Counted from the first letter of the stretch, positions 6,715-16,331 are shown. The stretch is DNA of 64,000 bases from Bacteroidales bacterium (GCA_017439185.1 JAFRTM010000013.1:62001-126000), one strand, 5' to 3'. Notes: generated by a model from the letters alone, not told the origin. Made by a program: numbers and translations.

Positions 6715-9700
6715 ATGAAACACTTATTACATTATTTGCTTACGGTACTGTTTGTATTTGCAGTTCCGCAGTTGTCAATGGCTGACACATGGGATGGCAG
6801 TGCGGTGGAATGGACTAATGGTAGTGGTACCGCGGCCGACCCGTATCTAATTGAAAGCGCTGCTAATCTTGCATGGCTTCAAGAGATGGTGAATGGAGGG
6901 GTCAGCACATACAGCGGTCAGTCCTTCAAACTGACTACGGACATTAATTTGGGCTCCATTTCATGGCTCGGCATCGGCACGAGTGAAACTGTTAGTTTTC
7001 AAGGAACATTTGATGGCGACAACCATCGTATAACGGGTATCAATAGCACCAGCGCACTCTTCAATTATGTCAAGAATTTTACCTTAAAGAAGCTTTCTAC
7101 TGCTGGTAGTGCTGCAATATCTGGAATAATTCAGAATTCATACGGAACAACCAGAGTGGAAAATTGTCATAGCGCAGTTGCTGCCACAAACTACGGCATA
7201 TCTGGTGGAATCGTTGGCAAGAATTATGGAACCTGTACCATTACCAACTGCTCCAACACGGGCAATGTAACAGGTACAACTGCTGGTGGGATAGTTGGAT
7301 GTACGATTAATAGTGATAATTGTACTATAACCAATTGTTCTAATTCTGGTAAAATCAGCGGTGGAAATAAGACCAATCGCAGCGGAGGAATTGTCGGTGA
7401 AGCCATAGGTATAGCCACAATCTCCGACTGCCACAACACTGGTGAAGTTACGCACACGACAAATATTTCTACCAGAGAACCGACAAGTATAGAAGATGGT
7501 TATGCCTATGCAGGCGGAATAGTAGGATATACAAGTAATACCTGTACTGTGGCTAGATGCTATAATACGGGTAGTATCTCGGCCCGTGCAACTATGCAAG
7601 CATCTTATTCTCTTAATTCTTCAAGTTATATATATTTTAAGACATTTGCCCTAGCTGGCGGTATTATTGGGCATTGTGAATCGATGTATTCTTGCAATGT
7701 ATCACTATGCTATAACAGCGGGGGCTGCTCCGCTTCTGCCAATACCGATGGGGACAACACTAATCCTAATTGGGGTGGCCCATATACGTATTCTTATGCA
7801 TATTCAGGCGGAATTGTTGGCAATTCTAATGTAAATGGTTATGTATCGAACTGTTATAATCGAGCTGATATCACCTCCACTGCAAACGCTTTTTCGAATA
7901 ACTTATCAAGTCGCTCAACGAAAGAATCATATTCGGCAGGTATAAGTTATGGCTCTTCCATTATAAATATCAACTGCTATAATACGGGCACTTTGTCCGC
8001 AACAAATGGCAAATATGGTATCAGCAATGGCACCGCTACCAACTGTTACTATCTTTCGACGTGTGGAGGTTCTGGCAACGGCACTTCCAAGACCGAAACA
8101 ATAATGAAATCGAATTCTATGCCGATATTGCTTGATTCTACAGTTTTTACAGTTGATAGAGTACCTTATTTCAACGACGGATATCCAATATTCCGTAGTT
8201 CTAGATACATGGTTACAACAGATGCAACAAATGTTGGCTTTAGAACTACAACCTTGAATGGTGCATACTACTTATATGGAGTTGAGGCAGATGTGCAAGG
8301 TTTCTTCTATAAAAAAGCATCAGATCCTTCGTACGACACAGTTTATGCAAATATTGGTTCTCCTTTTGAAAGCAATCTTACTGACCTCACTCCGGGAACA
8401 ACGTTTACATACCAAGCCTTTGTTACAAAGAGAAGCACTACCTATTATGGCGAACAGAAAACGTTCAGTACCCTCTCTTGCACTTCGCTTACCGCTGCCA
8501 TTGCTGCCTCTGCCACCTCAATCTGTGCTGGCGATACAGCAACACTTACGGCATCTGGCGCATCTGACTATTCCGAGAATTTTTATTATTCATGGAACAA
8601 CGGAGCAACGACAGCCGAGATAAGACCCACAGAAGCCGGCACTTACACCGTAACTGTTACCGACGACAACGGATGCACCGCCACTAAGAGTACAACCCTA
8701 ACGGTCAACCCGCTACCCGTTGGCACTATCAGCGGACGCACCTCCATCTGTTCTGGCAACAGCACTACGCTTACCGCCTCGGGCGCCAACTCCTACACTT
8801 GGTCAACGGGTGCCACCACGCCAACGCTGACTACCAGCACGGCGGGCACCTACACCTGCACCTTCCGCAACACCTACGGCTGCACCAGTACACAGGATGT
8901 GACCATATCGGTATTTACCGCCCCAACCATCACCGGCATATCTGCCATCTGCTCGGGCAACAGCACCACTCTCACAGCCTCGGGAGCTGACAATTACACC
9001 TGGAGCACAGGTGCCACCACATCGTCCATCACCGTCTCCGAAGGCGGCACCTATACCGTGACGGGGACAATTTCCGACGGCTGCGAGGGATCTGCGGGAG
9101 TAACCGTCTCGGTAGGTTCGCTGCCCACCATAAACATCAGCGGCAACCCGTCGTTCTGTCAAGGCAGCAACACCGTGCTGACAGCCACAGGCGGCATCAG
9201 CTATGAATGGGCCAACGGCACCACGGACAACACCATCACCGTCACCACCCCAGGCATCTATGTTGTGACTGGCACCAACGCCGACGGCTGCTCTAACACC
9301 GCCTCGATAGAGGTCGCCATGCGCCCGTCGTATATCAACATGCCCGTGTCGGCAGCTATCTGCCAAGGCTCTACATACAACGCGATGGGCACCAGCTACA
9401 GCACAGCCGGCGCCTACCATGTGGAAGGTACTACGGCGGCAGGCTGCGACTCTATAATAGACCTTACGCTAACTGTGAATCCGCTGCCCACGCCATCAAT
9501 CACAGGCAACACCTCTATCTGTCAAGGCACCTCCACCACGCTGGCGGCATTGGGCGGAACCTCGTTCCTCTGGAATAATGGCAGCACCTCGCAGGCTATT
9601 AATGTCAACCAATCTGGCGTGTACAGCGTAACCGTCACCGACGCCAACGGCTGCAGCAACAGCACATCGGCAACAGTCAGTGTTAATCCTCTGCCGACGG

Positions 9701-11259
9701 TAACCATCGCAGGCAACACGGCCATCTGTGCCGGCAACAGCACTACTCTTACCGCCTCGGGTGCAGATTCCTATCTGTGGAACAACGGTTCTAACGGCCA
9801 ATCTTTGACCGTATCAAATGCCGGCACCTACACTGTTACCGGCACCAACGCCTATGGCTGCCAGAACACCGCATCTGCCACTATCTCTGTAAATCCATCA
9901 TATAATAACGTTACTGCCTCGCAGGCTATCTGTGAGGGCGCCACTTACAACTTCTTCGGCACCATGCTGAACGAAGCCGGCACCTATAACCACAGCGGCA
10001 CCACGACGGCTGGCTGCGACTCGGTGGTGAACCTGACGCTGACGGTGAACCCCTTGCCGACGGCAACCATAAACGGTAACACCACATTCTGCGAAGGTAA
10101 CAATACCACCCTCACCGCCACAGGGGGAGCTACATATCTATGGAACGACGGAACGACAACATCAAGCATTACAGTAGCCAACGGCGGAGCATACAGCGTG
10201 ACGGCAACCGATGCCAATGGCTGCAATAATACTGCTTCTGCTGTGGTAACCGCCAACCCGCTGCCGAATATTACCATCAGCGGTAATACGGCTTTCTGCG
10301 AGGGCAGCACCACCACGCTGACCGCACAGGGCGGCAACAGCTACACTTGGAACAACGGTGCCCAGACTGCCTATATCACCGTCACCAGTTCGGGCAATTA
10401 CACAGTGACGGGCGTTGGCTCCAATGGCTGTTATAATACTGCCAGCGTTTCTGTTTCTGCCACTCCTCTCCCCACAATTACCATCAACGGCAACACCTCG
10501 TTCTGTCAAGGTGGCAGCACAACCCTTACGGCTACAGGTGCCGACAGCTACACTTGGAACAACGGCACTACTACGCCCAGCATCACTGTTGACGCTTTCG
10601 GCATCTACAGCGTCGTGGGCTCCACGGCAATTGGTTGTACCGGCACGGCGAGCGTGACAGTAACCGTATCGCCCAACCCGACCATCACCATCTCTGGCGA
10701 CACCGAGCTCTGCCCCGACGAGACCACTACGCTCACCGCCAACGGCGGCACGAGCTACATGTGGTTCGACGGGACGACCAGTGCAACATATCAGACGAGT
10801 ACGGCAGGAAGTTACTCGGTAATAGGTTACAACGATGCTGGATGCCACACTATGGCTACGGCCGAGGTGGAAGCTTATCCCGATGCCGAGTCGGAAGAGA
10901 CAGCGACGGCTACGGGCTCATATACCTGGAATGGCGAAACTTACACCGAGAGCGGTGACTACACCTTTGTTACCACCACCGCCCACGGCTGCGACAGCAC
11001 CGTAACGCTCCACCTCACGATTGAAGAGGGCGGCAACGATGGTATCGACGACATCTCGGCTGATGACATAAAAGTTTACGTCAACGGCAGGAATATTGTT
11101 ATAGAAGGCTCCCTTGACGAGAGTGTGATGGTTTACGATGTTATGGGCCGCATCATCTACCACGACGTGGTCCGTGCTCCCATCACGGCACCGGCCGCAG
11201 GGGTATATATGGTGAAGATAGGCAACGCCAAAGCCCGCAAGGTGGTGATATTGCGATAA
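6715..11259 (+). CDS. T9SS-exported surface protein with GLUG and Ig/PKD-like repeats
   Basis: This 1514-residue protein has a signal peptide ending LSMADTW. Residues about 140-430 contain repeats with the GLUG-type motif GGIVG and NCYNTG variants. A fibronectin-like segment follows (about 510-590). From about residue 592 there are ten repeats of about 68 residues, each with a core like C-x-G-x-S-T-T-L-T-A-x-G and Y-x-W-N-N-G and ending NPLP, interrupted by three shorter units containing GCDS. The last 75 residues form a type IX sorting domain: VMVYDVMGRIIYHDVV, AAGVYMVKIG and terminal KVVILR. Such proteins are passed to the cell surface and anchored or released after cleavage of the tail. 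The first 1.8 kb is lower in GC than the repeat region, which suggests a modular origin. The likely role is adhesion or binding; no catalytic domain is seen. A strong terminator follows. Confidence 0.88.
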   Translation: MKHLLHYLLTVLFVFAVPQLSMADTWDGSAVEWTNGSGTAADPYLIESAANLAWLQEMVNGGVSTYSGQSFKLTTDINLGSISWLGIGTSETVSFQGTFDGDNHRITGINSTSALFNYVKNFTLKKLSTAGSAAISGIIQNSYGTTRVENCHSAVAATNYGISGGIVGKNYGTCTITNCSNTGNVTGTTAGGIVGCTINSDNCTITNCSNSGKISGGNKTNRSGGIVGEAIGIATISDCHNTGEVTHTTNISTREPTSIEDGYAYAGGIVGYTSNTCTVARCYNTGSISARATMQASYSLNSSSYIYFKTFALAGGIIGHCESMYSCNVSLCYNSGGCSASANTDGDNTNPNWGGPYTYSYAYSGGIVGNSNVNGYVSNCYNRADITSTANAFSNNLSSRSTKESYSAGISYGSSIININCYNTGTLSATNGKYGISNGTATNCYYLSTCGGSGNGTSKTETIMKSNSMPILLDSTVFTVDRVPYFNDGYPIFRSSRYMVTTDATNVGFRTTTLNGAYYLYGVEADVQGFFYKKASDPSYDTVYANIGSPFESNLTDLTPGTTFTYQAFVTKRSTTYYGEQKTFSTLSCTSLTAAIAASATSICAGDTATLTASGASDYSENFYYSWNNGATTAEIRPTEAGTYTVTVTDDNGCTATKSTTLTVNPLPVGTISGRTSICSGNSTTLTASGANSYTWSTGATTPTLTTSTAGTYTCTFRNTYGCTSTQDVTISVFTAPTITGISAICSGNSTTLTASGADNYTWSTGATTSSITVSEGGTYTVTGTISDGCEGSAGVTVSVGSLPTINISGNPSFCQGSNTVLTATGGISYEWANGTTDNTITVTTPGIYVVTGTNADGCSNTASIEVAMRPSYINMPVSAAICQGSTYNAMGTSYSTAGAYHVEGTTAAGCDSIIDLTLTVNPLPTPSITGNTSICQGTSTTLAALGGTSFLWNNGSTSQAINVNQSGVYSVTVTDANGCSNSTSATVSVNPLPTVTIAGNTAICAGNSTTLTASGADSYLWNNGSNGQSLTVSNAGTYTVTGTNAYGCQNTASATISVNPSYNNVTASQAICEGATYNFFGTMLNEAGTYNHSGTTTAGCDSVVNLTLTVNPLPTATINGNTTFCEGNNTTLTATGGATYLWNDGTTTSSITVANGGAYSVTATDANGCNNTASAVVTANPLPNITISGNTAFCEGSTTTLTAQGGNSYTWNNGAQTAYITVTSSGNYTVTGVGSNGCYNTASVSVSATPLPTITINGNTSFCQGGSTTLTATGADSYTWNNGTTTPSITVDAFGIYSVVGSTAIGCTGTASVTVTVSPNPTITISGDTELCPDETTTLTANGGTSYMWFDGTTSATYQTSTAGSYSVIGYNDAGCHTMATAEVEAYPDAESEETATATGSYTWNGETYTESGDYTFVTTTAHGCDSTVTLHLTIEEGGNDGIDDISADDIKVYVNGRNIVIEGSLDESVMVYDVMGRIIYHDVVRAPITAPAAGVYMVKIGNAKARKVVILR

Positions 11260-11283
11260 CGCCTATATCGGAAACCCATATCC

Positions 11284-11317
11284 AAAAGGTCGCACATTCT
11301 ATAGTGCGACCTTTTTG
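11284..11317 (+). terminator. Rho-independent terminator of the surface-protein gene
   Basis: AAAAGGTCGCAC (11284-11295) pairs perfectly with GTGCGACCTTTT (11304-11315) across an eight-base loop, with a T-run on the 3' side. The A-run and T-run would let it work on both strands. Confidence 0.92.
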
Positions 11318-11397
11318 TTATGCTATCAAATTTTGCGGGGGAAAATGTGTTTTATAACAAAATAAATTTGGGGATTTTTGAAAAATGTGCATCTCAC

Positions 11398-11441
11398 CTC
11401 AAACATATACCAAACATGTTTCAAACATATCTCAAACATAA
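11398..11441 (+). repeat. Four tandem 11-base units
   Basis: CTCAAACATAT, ACCAAACATGT, TTCAAACATAT and CTCAAACATAA lie head to tail with exact 11-base spacing. There are no spacers, so this is not a CRISPR array. An 11-base period places the units near the same face of the helix. Confidence 0.8.
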
Positions 11442-11455
11442 CTTGATGCAAGGTA

Positions 11456-11562
11456 GTGTGTCTTCGACACACGTGTGAGAAGGGTGGCGTTCTTACCCCA
11501 CACACTGCGTGGGGCTTGCTCCTTGGGGTCGCACTCCCACTTGTGTGGGGTTTCTGAGATAG
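11456..11562 (+). repeat. Nested inverted repeats
   Basis: GTGTGTCTTCGACACAC forms a hairpin with TTCG-type loop. Downstream ACCCCACACA is matched by TGTGTGGGGT about 45 bases later, with CCCCA/TGGGG pairs nested inside. The region could form one long cruciform or several smaller hairpins. No transposase gene is attached. Confidence 0.6.
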
Positions 11563-11761
11563 TGTTCCGTCGGCACACGAGGTTAGCTGTCAGAGACTAC
11601 TGACGGCTATGGGGCAAGATGGTTCTATGAAAAGCACGAGTAAGGGAAGCCAATCCGTGATGTGGTCTAAAAAATACTTGATTCAGGTTTCTTTCTTCAC
11701 TACACGCTCATTTTCTTCCATCCATTATACAATAAAACCTCGTCTTCTACGTTATAAATAT

Positions 11762-13174
11762 ATGGAATCTCAAAACATAGAATATAAACAGGTCTGGAAA
11801 GACGACTATCTAAAATGGATATGTGGCTTCGCCAATGCACAAGGCGGTACAATTTATATAGGCATTGACGATAACGGCAAGGTTTGCGATTTGAAAGGTG
11901 CAAAAAAACTAATGGAGGATATACCTAACAAAGTTCGTGATGTGTTGGGTATTGTGGTGGATGTAAACATACATCGTAAGGACGGAAAGGAGTACCTTGA
12001 AATCGTGACCAATGCCTATCCTTATCCTGTCAGTTACAAGGGACAATACCATTATCGCAGTGGAAGTACAAAACAAGAATTAAAAGGTGCTGCTCTTGAC
12101 AGATTTATGTTGCGTAAGCAAGGTAAAACATGGGATGGTGTTCCTATCCCCAACCTATCAACAGAAGAATTAGACAACACTTCGTTCGACCTATTCCGAG
12201 GGTATGCAAAACAAAGTGGTCGTATGGATGAAGCTGATTTGAAAGAAAGTAATTCCGGACTTGTTGAGAAGCTGCGTTTGACGGATGGACCGTATTTGAA
12301 GAGGGCTGCCGTATTACTGTTTCACGCTGACCCAGAACGATATATCACAGGTGCGTATATTAAGATTGGATATTTCAGGAGAAATGCAAACCTGATATTC
12401 CAAGATGAGGTACACGGTAGTTTATTCCAACAAGTAAAGGTGGCAATGGACTTGCTGGCAACCAAGTATCTCCGTGCTTTGATTCGATATGATGGCATCC
12501 AGAGAATAGAGTCTCTTCCTATACCAAGAGAAGCACTTCGAGAGGCTTTACTCAATGCAATAGTCCATAAGGCCTATGAGTCATTAACACCAATACAGAT
12601 TTCAGTATTTGATGACAGACTAGAAATTTTCAATTGCGGTTACTTGCCAGAGGAATGGGACATCAAGAAACTATTAGGCAAACACAACAGCCGTCCATAT
12701 AATCCGGATATTGCAAACGCATTCTTTAGAGCTGGCGCGGTTGAGACCTGGGGACGTGGTATTGAAAGAATTATAAGTGCATGTAAAGACGCAGGTGTAC
12801 CTAAACCAAGCATTAAATATACAAACGGAGAACTGCTAATAACATTCCCCTTCAGCAAAGAATATCAAAACGTCGTTTCAAATCCCCATGAAAAAAGCAT
12901 CGTAGAAAACGAGAAAAGCATCGTAGGAAACATCGTAGAAAACGAAAATAACATCGTAGAAAACATCATAGAAAAACTACCAGAAACCCAATCTCAAATA
13001 GTTCGTATCATATTAGCAACCCCATCAGTTACAACAAAAGAAATTGCCGATACTCTTTCGATTGCTCAACGCAATGTGCAAAATCACATACGAAAACTTA
13101 AAGAGCGTGGTATTATTCGACGAGTGGGGCCAGACAAAGGCGGGTATTGGGAAATGGTGATCGGTGAGAATTAG
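11762..13174 (+). CDS. AlbA_2 / ATPase-like domain regulator with winged helix and repeat linker
   Basis: The start at 11762 gives MESQNIEYKQVW, the usual beginning of this family; the frame extends upstream but that part has no family features. Residues about 5-120 form an AlbA_2 (Schlafen-like) domain (FANAQGGTIYIGIDDNG). Residues about 250-370 contain the GHKL-like ATPase motifs of such proteins (REALLNAIVHKAYE, GAVETWGRGIERI). A linker of tandem units SIVEN/NIVEN/NIIEK (about 376-405) precedes a C-terminal winged helix (TTKEIADTLSIAQRNVQNHIRKLKERGII). The whole is 470 residues, common for this accessory-genome family of putative transcription regulators or helicase-like proteins. It stands alone, with lower GC than the housekeeping genes. 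The DNA target is unknown. Confidence 0.85.
   Translation: MESQNIEYKQVWKDDYLKWICGFANAQGGTIYIGIDDNGKVCDLKGAKKLMEDIPNKVRDVLGIVVDVNIHRKDGKEYLEIVTNAYPYPVSYKGQYHYRSGSTKQELKGAALDRFMLRKQGKTWDGVPIPNLSTEELDNTSFDLFRGYAKQSGRMDEADLKESNSGLVEKLRLTDGPYLKRAAVLLFHADPERYITGAYIKIGYFRRNANLIFQDEVHGSLFQQVKVAMDLLATKYLRALIRYDGIQRIESLPIPREALREALLNAIVHKAYESLTPIQISVFDDRLEIFNCGYLPEEWDIKKLLGKHNSRPYNPDIANAFFRAGAVETWGRGIERIISACKDAGVPKPSIKYTNGELLITFPFSKEYQNVVSNPHEKSIVENEKSIVGNIVENENNIVENIIEKLPETQSQIVRIILATPSVTTKEIADTLSIAQRNVQNHIRKLKERGIIRRVGPDKGGYWEMVIGEN
12888..12975 (+). repeat. In-frame tandem repeats in the AlbA_2 protein linker
   Basis: Units based on CATCGTAGAAAAC recur five to six times at 12-, 15- and 27-base spacing, all multiples of three. 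They encode the linker between the ATPase-like domain and the winged helix. Slippage would change linker length without breaking the frame. Confidence 0.8.
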
Positions 13175-13333
13175 AATTGAGAAAGGCTGCTGTATATGTG
13201 GAAGATGGTGTGCCTTTGGCATACTTGGGAGTCGAGTGACATAGGAAAAATAAGACTCATGGTGTCGGATTGGGCTAATGGGGATTGTGGGTGATAGTGT
13301 GATAGATTTTATAGGGGTAATAAAATTATAATG

Positions 13334-13398
13334 GTTGGGGGAAGATGAGGTGTTGAAAAAAAGTTTTTGGAGAAATAAAAAAAGTTTGTATCTTTGCA
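13334..13398 (+). repeat. Promoter-bearing repeat module A, copy 1
   Basis: GGGGGAAGATGAGGTGTTGA followed by an A-run, GTTTTTGG, an AT-rich spacer and TATCTTTGCA. The same layout is at 44972-45037 and, reversed, at 28194-28259; a degenerate reversed copy lies at 35997-36042. Confidence 0.75.
13366..13396 (+). promoter_or_regulatory. Promoter for the small ORF-lptE unit
   Basis: TTTG (13366-13369), 19 bases, then TATCTTTG (13389-13396). It is a textbook Bacteroidota promoter, 66 bases before the small gene at 13463. Confidence 0.85.
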
Positions 13399-13462
13399 AG
13401 TGGATTATTTTTTATTTTGTAATCTATATATTTTATTTATAGGGGTTTAATATAATTGAGTT

Positions 13463-13633
13463 ATGGATAATAATATGAAAATGAAGATTGACGCGCTGGT
13501 GGCGGAGATCACGGAGATCACGGATCTTACGAAGAAGCTGGAGGTGCTGAACTATATGGAGCAGCAGTCGGCGTTCATGCTGTGGCAGCTGGAAGATGAG
13601 CAGAGGATTGACGAGGATTCAAGAGATTATTAG
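13463..13633 (+). CDS. Small protein, 56 residues, upstream of lptE
   Basis: An ATG at 13463 opens 56 codons starting MDNNMKMKIDALVAEITEIT and ending RIDEDSRDY. It is the first frame after a strong promoter and ends eight bases before the preferred lptE start. It is acidic, likely a coiled coil or helical hairpin (LTKKLEVLNYMEQQ), without signal peptide. I do not recognise it. Codon use resembles the following genes, which supports a real gene rather than chance; a role as a translated leader for lptE is also possible. Confidence 0.55.
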   Translation: MDNNMKMKIDALVAEITEITDLTKKLEVLNYMEQQSAFMLWQLEDEQRIDEDSRDY

Positions 13634-13640
13634 ACTGGGT

Positions 13641-14147
13641 ATGAGGAGGTTGATGTTTTGGGTTGTGTTGCTGGCGGCTGTCGTGACGGTCGGTTGCAGG
13701 GGAGGATATTCGTTCACGGGGGCATCGATACCGCCGGGGGCGAAGACGATATCGGTGAAGACGTTTCCGAACTATGCTCCGACGGTGAACCCGCAGCTGA
13801 GCCAGAAGCTGACTGACGAGCTGAAGAATATGTTCTCGTCGCAAACGAGTTTGTCGGTGGCGAACTCGGATGGGGATTTGCAGATAGAAGGTGAGATTAC
13901 GGGATATGTGACGAGGGCATCATCGCTGTCGAGCAAGGACGAGGTGTCGATGAACAGGCTGACGGTGACGATAAGGGTGAGGTTTACGAACACGCTGAAC
14001 GAGGAGGCTGATTTCGACCAGCAGTTTTCGAGGTACAGAGACTATAACGCCGGGTTGGATTTCTCGAGTGTGGAGGCCGGATTGGTGGAGGAGATAGTGC
14101 AGGAGTTGTGTGAGGATGTTTTTAACAAGGCGGTTGTCAACTGGTAA
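13641..14147 (+). CDS. lptE: LptE-family LPS-assembly lipoprotein
   Basis: The preferred start at 13641 gives MRRLMFWVVLLAAVVTVGC, a clean lipoprotein signal; an ATG at 13596 would add 15 residues that overlap the upstream small gene. The mature protein follows the Bacteroidota LptE pattern: YSFTGASIPPGAKTISVKTF, NPQLSQKLTDELKNMF, GDLQIEGEITGY, LTVTIRVRFTN and the closing DVFNKAVVNW. LptE plugs the LptD barrel in the outer membrane and takes part in the last step of LPS insertion. lptD lies 26 kb away and lptC 37 kb away, so the pathway is scattered. The DUF2723 gene starts 12 bases downstream. Confidence 0.9.
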   Translation: MRRLMFWVVLLAAVVTVGCRGGYSFTGASIPPGAKTISVKTFPNYAPTVNPQLSQKLTDELKNMFSSQTSLSVANSDGDLQIEGEITGYVTRASSLSSKDEVSMNRLTVTIRVRFTNTLNEEADFDQQFSRYRDYNAGLDFSSVEAGLVEEIVQELCEDVFNKAVVNW

Positions 14148-14159
14148 AGGAGGAGAGAG

Positions 14160-16331
14160 GTGAAGCGAACGGCAGGTGACAGGATAGACGGGTGGCTGGG
14201 CTGGCTGCTGGCTGTGACGGGTGTTGTGGTTTACGGCCTGACGATGGAGAGGACTGTGAGCTGGTGGGATTGTGGAGAGTTTATGGCTACGAGCCGCTGG
14301 CTGGAGGTGGGGCACCCGCCGGGAGCGCCGATGTACAGCTTGTTGGCACATTGTATGATGTTGTTGGGAGGAGCCGAGACGGCTGCATTGTGGAGCAACG
14401 GTTTGTCGGCTTTGGCAGGTGGCTTGACGTGCGGATTCATGTATTGGACACTGAGGCTGATGGGAGGCGAGGGCTGGAAGGGGAGAGTGGGCAGTGCCGT
14501 CGGGGTGTTGTGTTATCTGTTTTGCGACACGGCGTGGTTTTCGGCTACGGAGAGCGAGGTTTATGCGTTGGCGACGTTGGTGGCGAGTGTGGCGGTGTGG
14601 TGTACTATGAGATGGGCGAAGGAGGAGGAGAGGAGCAGGGCTCCGAGATGGCTGCTGGTGGCAGTGGCGGTGACGGCGATGGGAGTCGGGGTGCACCAGT
14701 TGGTGTTGCTGACGGTTCCCGCGATGGCGGTAATATATGTGTGGAAAGTGAGAGAGATGAAGAAAGAGGGCAAGTGCAGCCGCAGGAGGAACCGGAGGCT
14801 TATGGTGAAAGTTGGGCTGCCTGCGCTTATAGTGGTGGCGATGGGTCTGAGCGTTTATATGATGGTGCCGATAAGGGCCAAGGCCAATACGCCGATCAAT
14901 GAGGGGAACCCTTCGACGGTAGAGAGTTTCAAGAAATATCTGAGGCGCGACACTTACGCCAAGGCACCACTGTGGCCGAGGAGCTGGAAGATGAGGAAAG
15001 GAGACGAGGGACACTATAAGGTGTGGCGCAGGAATGGAGGCGACTTGGAGTTGCTGCTGACTTACCAGATGGGATATATGTATGGGCGTTACCTGATGTG
15101 GAATTTTGCGGGGCGGTTCAGCAACGAGCAAGGCTTCGGCTCGGCGCAGGACGGGCAGATGGCGACGGGGATAGCGCCCGTGGACAAGATATTGGTGGGG
15201 ACAACGGCCAAGGTGCCCGACAAAATGATGAGGAAGAGCCATAACGTGTATTACCTGCTGCCGCTGGCCTTGGGAATATTCGGCATGGTGTGGCAATGGC
15301 GGAGAAGACGCTGGGGTTTCTGGACAATAATGGCGCTGTTTTTGACAGGAGGAGTGGTACTGGGGATATATCTCAACCATCCGGTGTATGAGCCGAGAGA
15401 GAGAGACTATGCATACGTGTTGTCGTTCTATGCTTTTGCGATGTGGATAGGAGTTGGGGCGGAAGGGCTGCAGGAGATGCTGGAGCAGGTGAAGAGGAAG
15501 AGAGGAAGAGAGATCGGAAAGTGGGCTGTGACGGCGGTGGCGGTTGCCGCGCCGGTGCTTATGGCATGCCAGAACTGGGATGACCACGACCGCAGCCAGC
15601 GTAAGACGGCCCGCGACACGGCGAGGAACCTGCTGGAATCCTGCGACCAAGATGCAATACTGATAAGTTATGGCGACAACGACACGTTCCCCCTATGGTA
15701 TGTCCAAGAGGTGGAGCGATACAGACGAGACGTGACTCTAATGAATGTGAATCTTGCGGGCGGAAGTCCGGCACTGTACAAGTTATTGGCTGAAAACAAT
15801 TGGGAGAGGCCAGTCTATTTTACCCATTATATGGCCAATGCCTATTCAAAATTCTATACCGACCGGTTGAGGCTCGAAGGCAACGTGTACAGGTTGTGTA
15901 AGGAAGAGACGGATGCAGTGGGAGTGGAAGAATTCCTGCGGCACCTGGAAAATATGAAGTGGGAAGGATTGGACAAGGCGTATATAGACCCGCTGAGCCG
16001 TATGTTTCTGGAGCAGTATTGGAGAGATGTGCTGGTGCTGACAGATACGCTCATTGCAGAAGGCAGAATGGAAGAGGCCCATTGGGTGCTGGACAAGACA
16101 CGAGGAGAGATTCCGTTAGACAAGATAGGAGACCTGACCATAGTGCTGAAGGTGGCAGAAAGCTACAAGGCAGCAGGAGACGAGGACGAAGGGGAGAAGC
16201 AGAAGGCAGAACTGAGAGAAAGGGTGGCAGAGTGGAAAAAATACTATTCGAAGGTAAGTAGAAGTTTTACAAAGTATATGACACATAGGACCAGTGCGTT
16301 AGAAGAAATAAGCAAGGCTGTTGAAAAATAA
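14160..16331 (+). CDS. DUF2723 integral membrane protein, glycosyltransferase-like
   Basis: A GTG start at 14160 is supported by AGGAGG six bases upstream. The 723-residue protein has about nine to ten membrane segments in its first 420 residues and the DUF2723 signature: SWWDCGEFMATS, LEVGHPPGAPMYSLLAHC, and later NQ/CQNWDDHDRS, YGDNDTFPLWYVQEVE. DUF2723 proteins resemble protein O-mannosyl or arabinosyl transferases (GT-C fold), with Asp/Glu near the first membrane segment as likely catalytic residues; the acceptor is unknown. Many family members are about 1000 residues, so this one looks compact. It is in a unit with lptE, which points to envelope glycoconjugates. Confidence 0.87.
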   Translation: MKRTAGDRIDGWLGWLLAVTGVVVYGLTMERTVSWWDCGEFMATSRWLEVGHPPGAPMYSLLAHCMMLLGGAETAALWSNGLSALAGGLTCGFMYWTLRLMGGEGWKGRVGSAVGVLCYLFCDTAWFSATESEVYALATLVASVAVWCTMRWAKEEERSRAPRWLLVAVAVTAMGVGVHQLVLLTVPAMAVIYVWKVREMKKEGKCSRRRNRRLMVKVGLPALIVVAMGLSVYMMVPIRAKANTPINEGNPSTVESFKKYLRRDTYAKAPLWPRSWKMRKGDEGHYKVWRRNGGDLELLLTYQMGYMYGRYLMWNFAGRFSNEQGFGSAQDGQMATGIAPVDKILVGTTAKVPDKMMRKSHNVYYLLPLALGIFGMVWQWRRRRWGFWTIMALFLTGGVVLGIYLNHPVYEPRERDYAYVLSFYAFAMWIGVGAEGLQEMLEQVKRKRGREIGKWAVTAVAVAAPVLMACQNWDDHDRSQRKTARDTARNLLESCDQDAILISYGDNDTFPLWYVQEVERYRRDVTLMNVNLAGGSPALYKLLAENNWERPVYFTHYMANAYSKFYTDRLRLEGNVYRLCKEETDAVGVEEFLRHLENMKWEGLDKAYIDPLSRMFLEQYWRDVLVLTDTLIAEGRMEEAHWVLDKTRGEIPLDKIGDLTIVLKVAESYKAAGDEDEGEKQKAELRERVAEWKKYYSKVSRSFTKYMTHRTSALEEISKAVEK

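Larger units (their letters stand above)
11318..11761. other. Intergenic stretch with small repeats and inverted repeats
   Basis: No gene is supported. It holds four 11-base tandem units at 11398-11441 and a cluster of inverted repeats at about 11455-11600. The open frame reaching into this stretch (from 11609) encodes an unconserved-looking leader ahead of the true AlbA_2 protein start at 11762. Confidence 0.6.

Noticed and set aside
11398-11441. Short repeats as a CRISPR array
   Set aside because: The 11-base units are contiguous with no spacers, and no cas gene is present.
11609-11761. N-terminal extension of the AlbA_2 protein
   Set aside because: The 51 extra residues have no family match; MESQNIEYKQ at 11762 is the usual start.
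13920-15650. 576-codon antisense frame opposite DUF2723 and lptE
   Set aside because: His/Arg/Pro/Gln-rich composition is typical of a shadow frame; the plus-strand genes are well supported.
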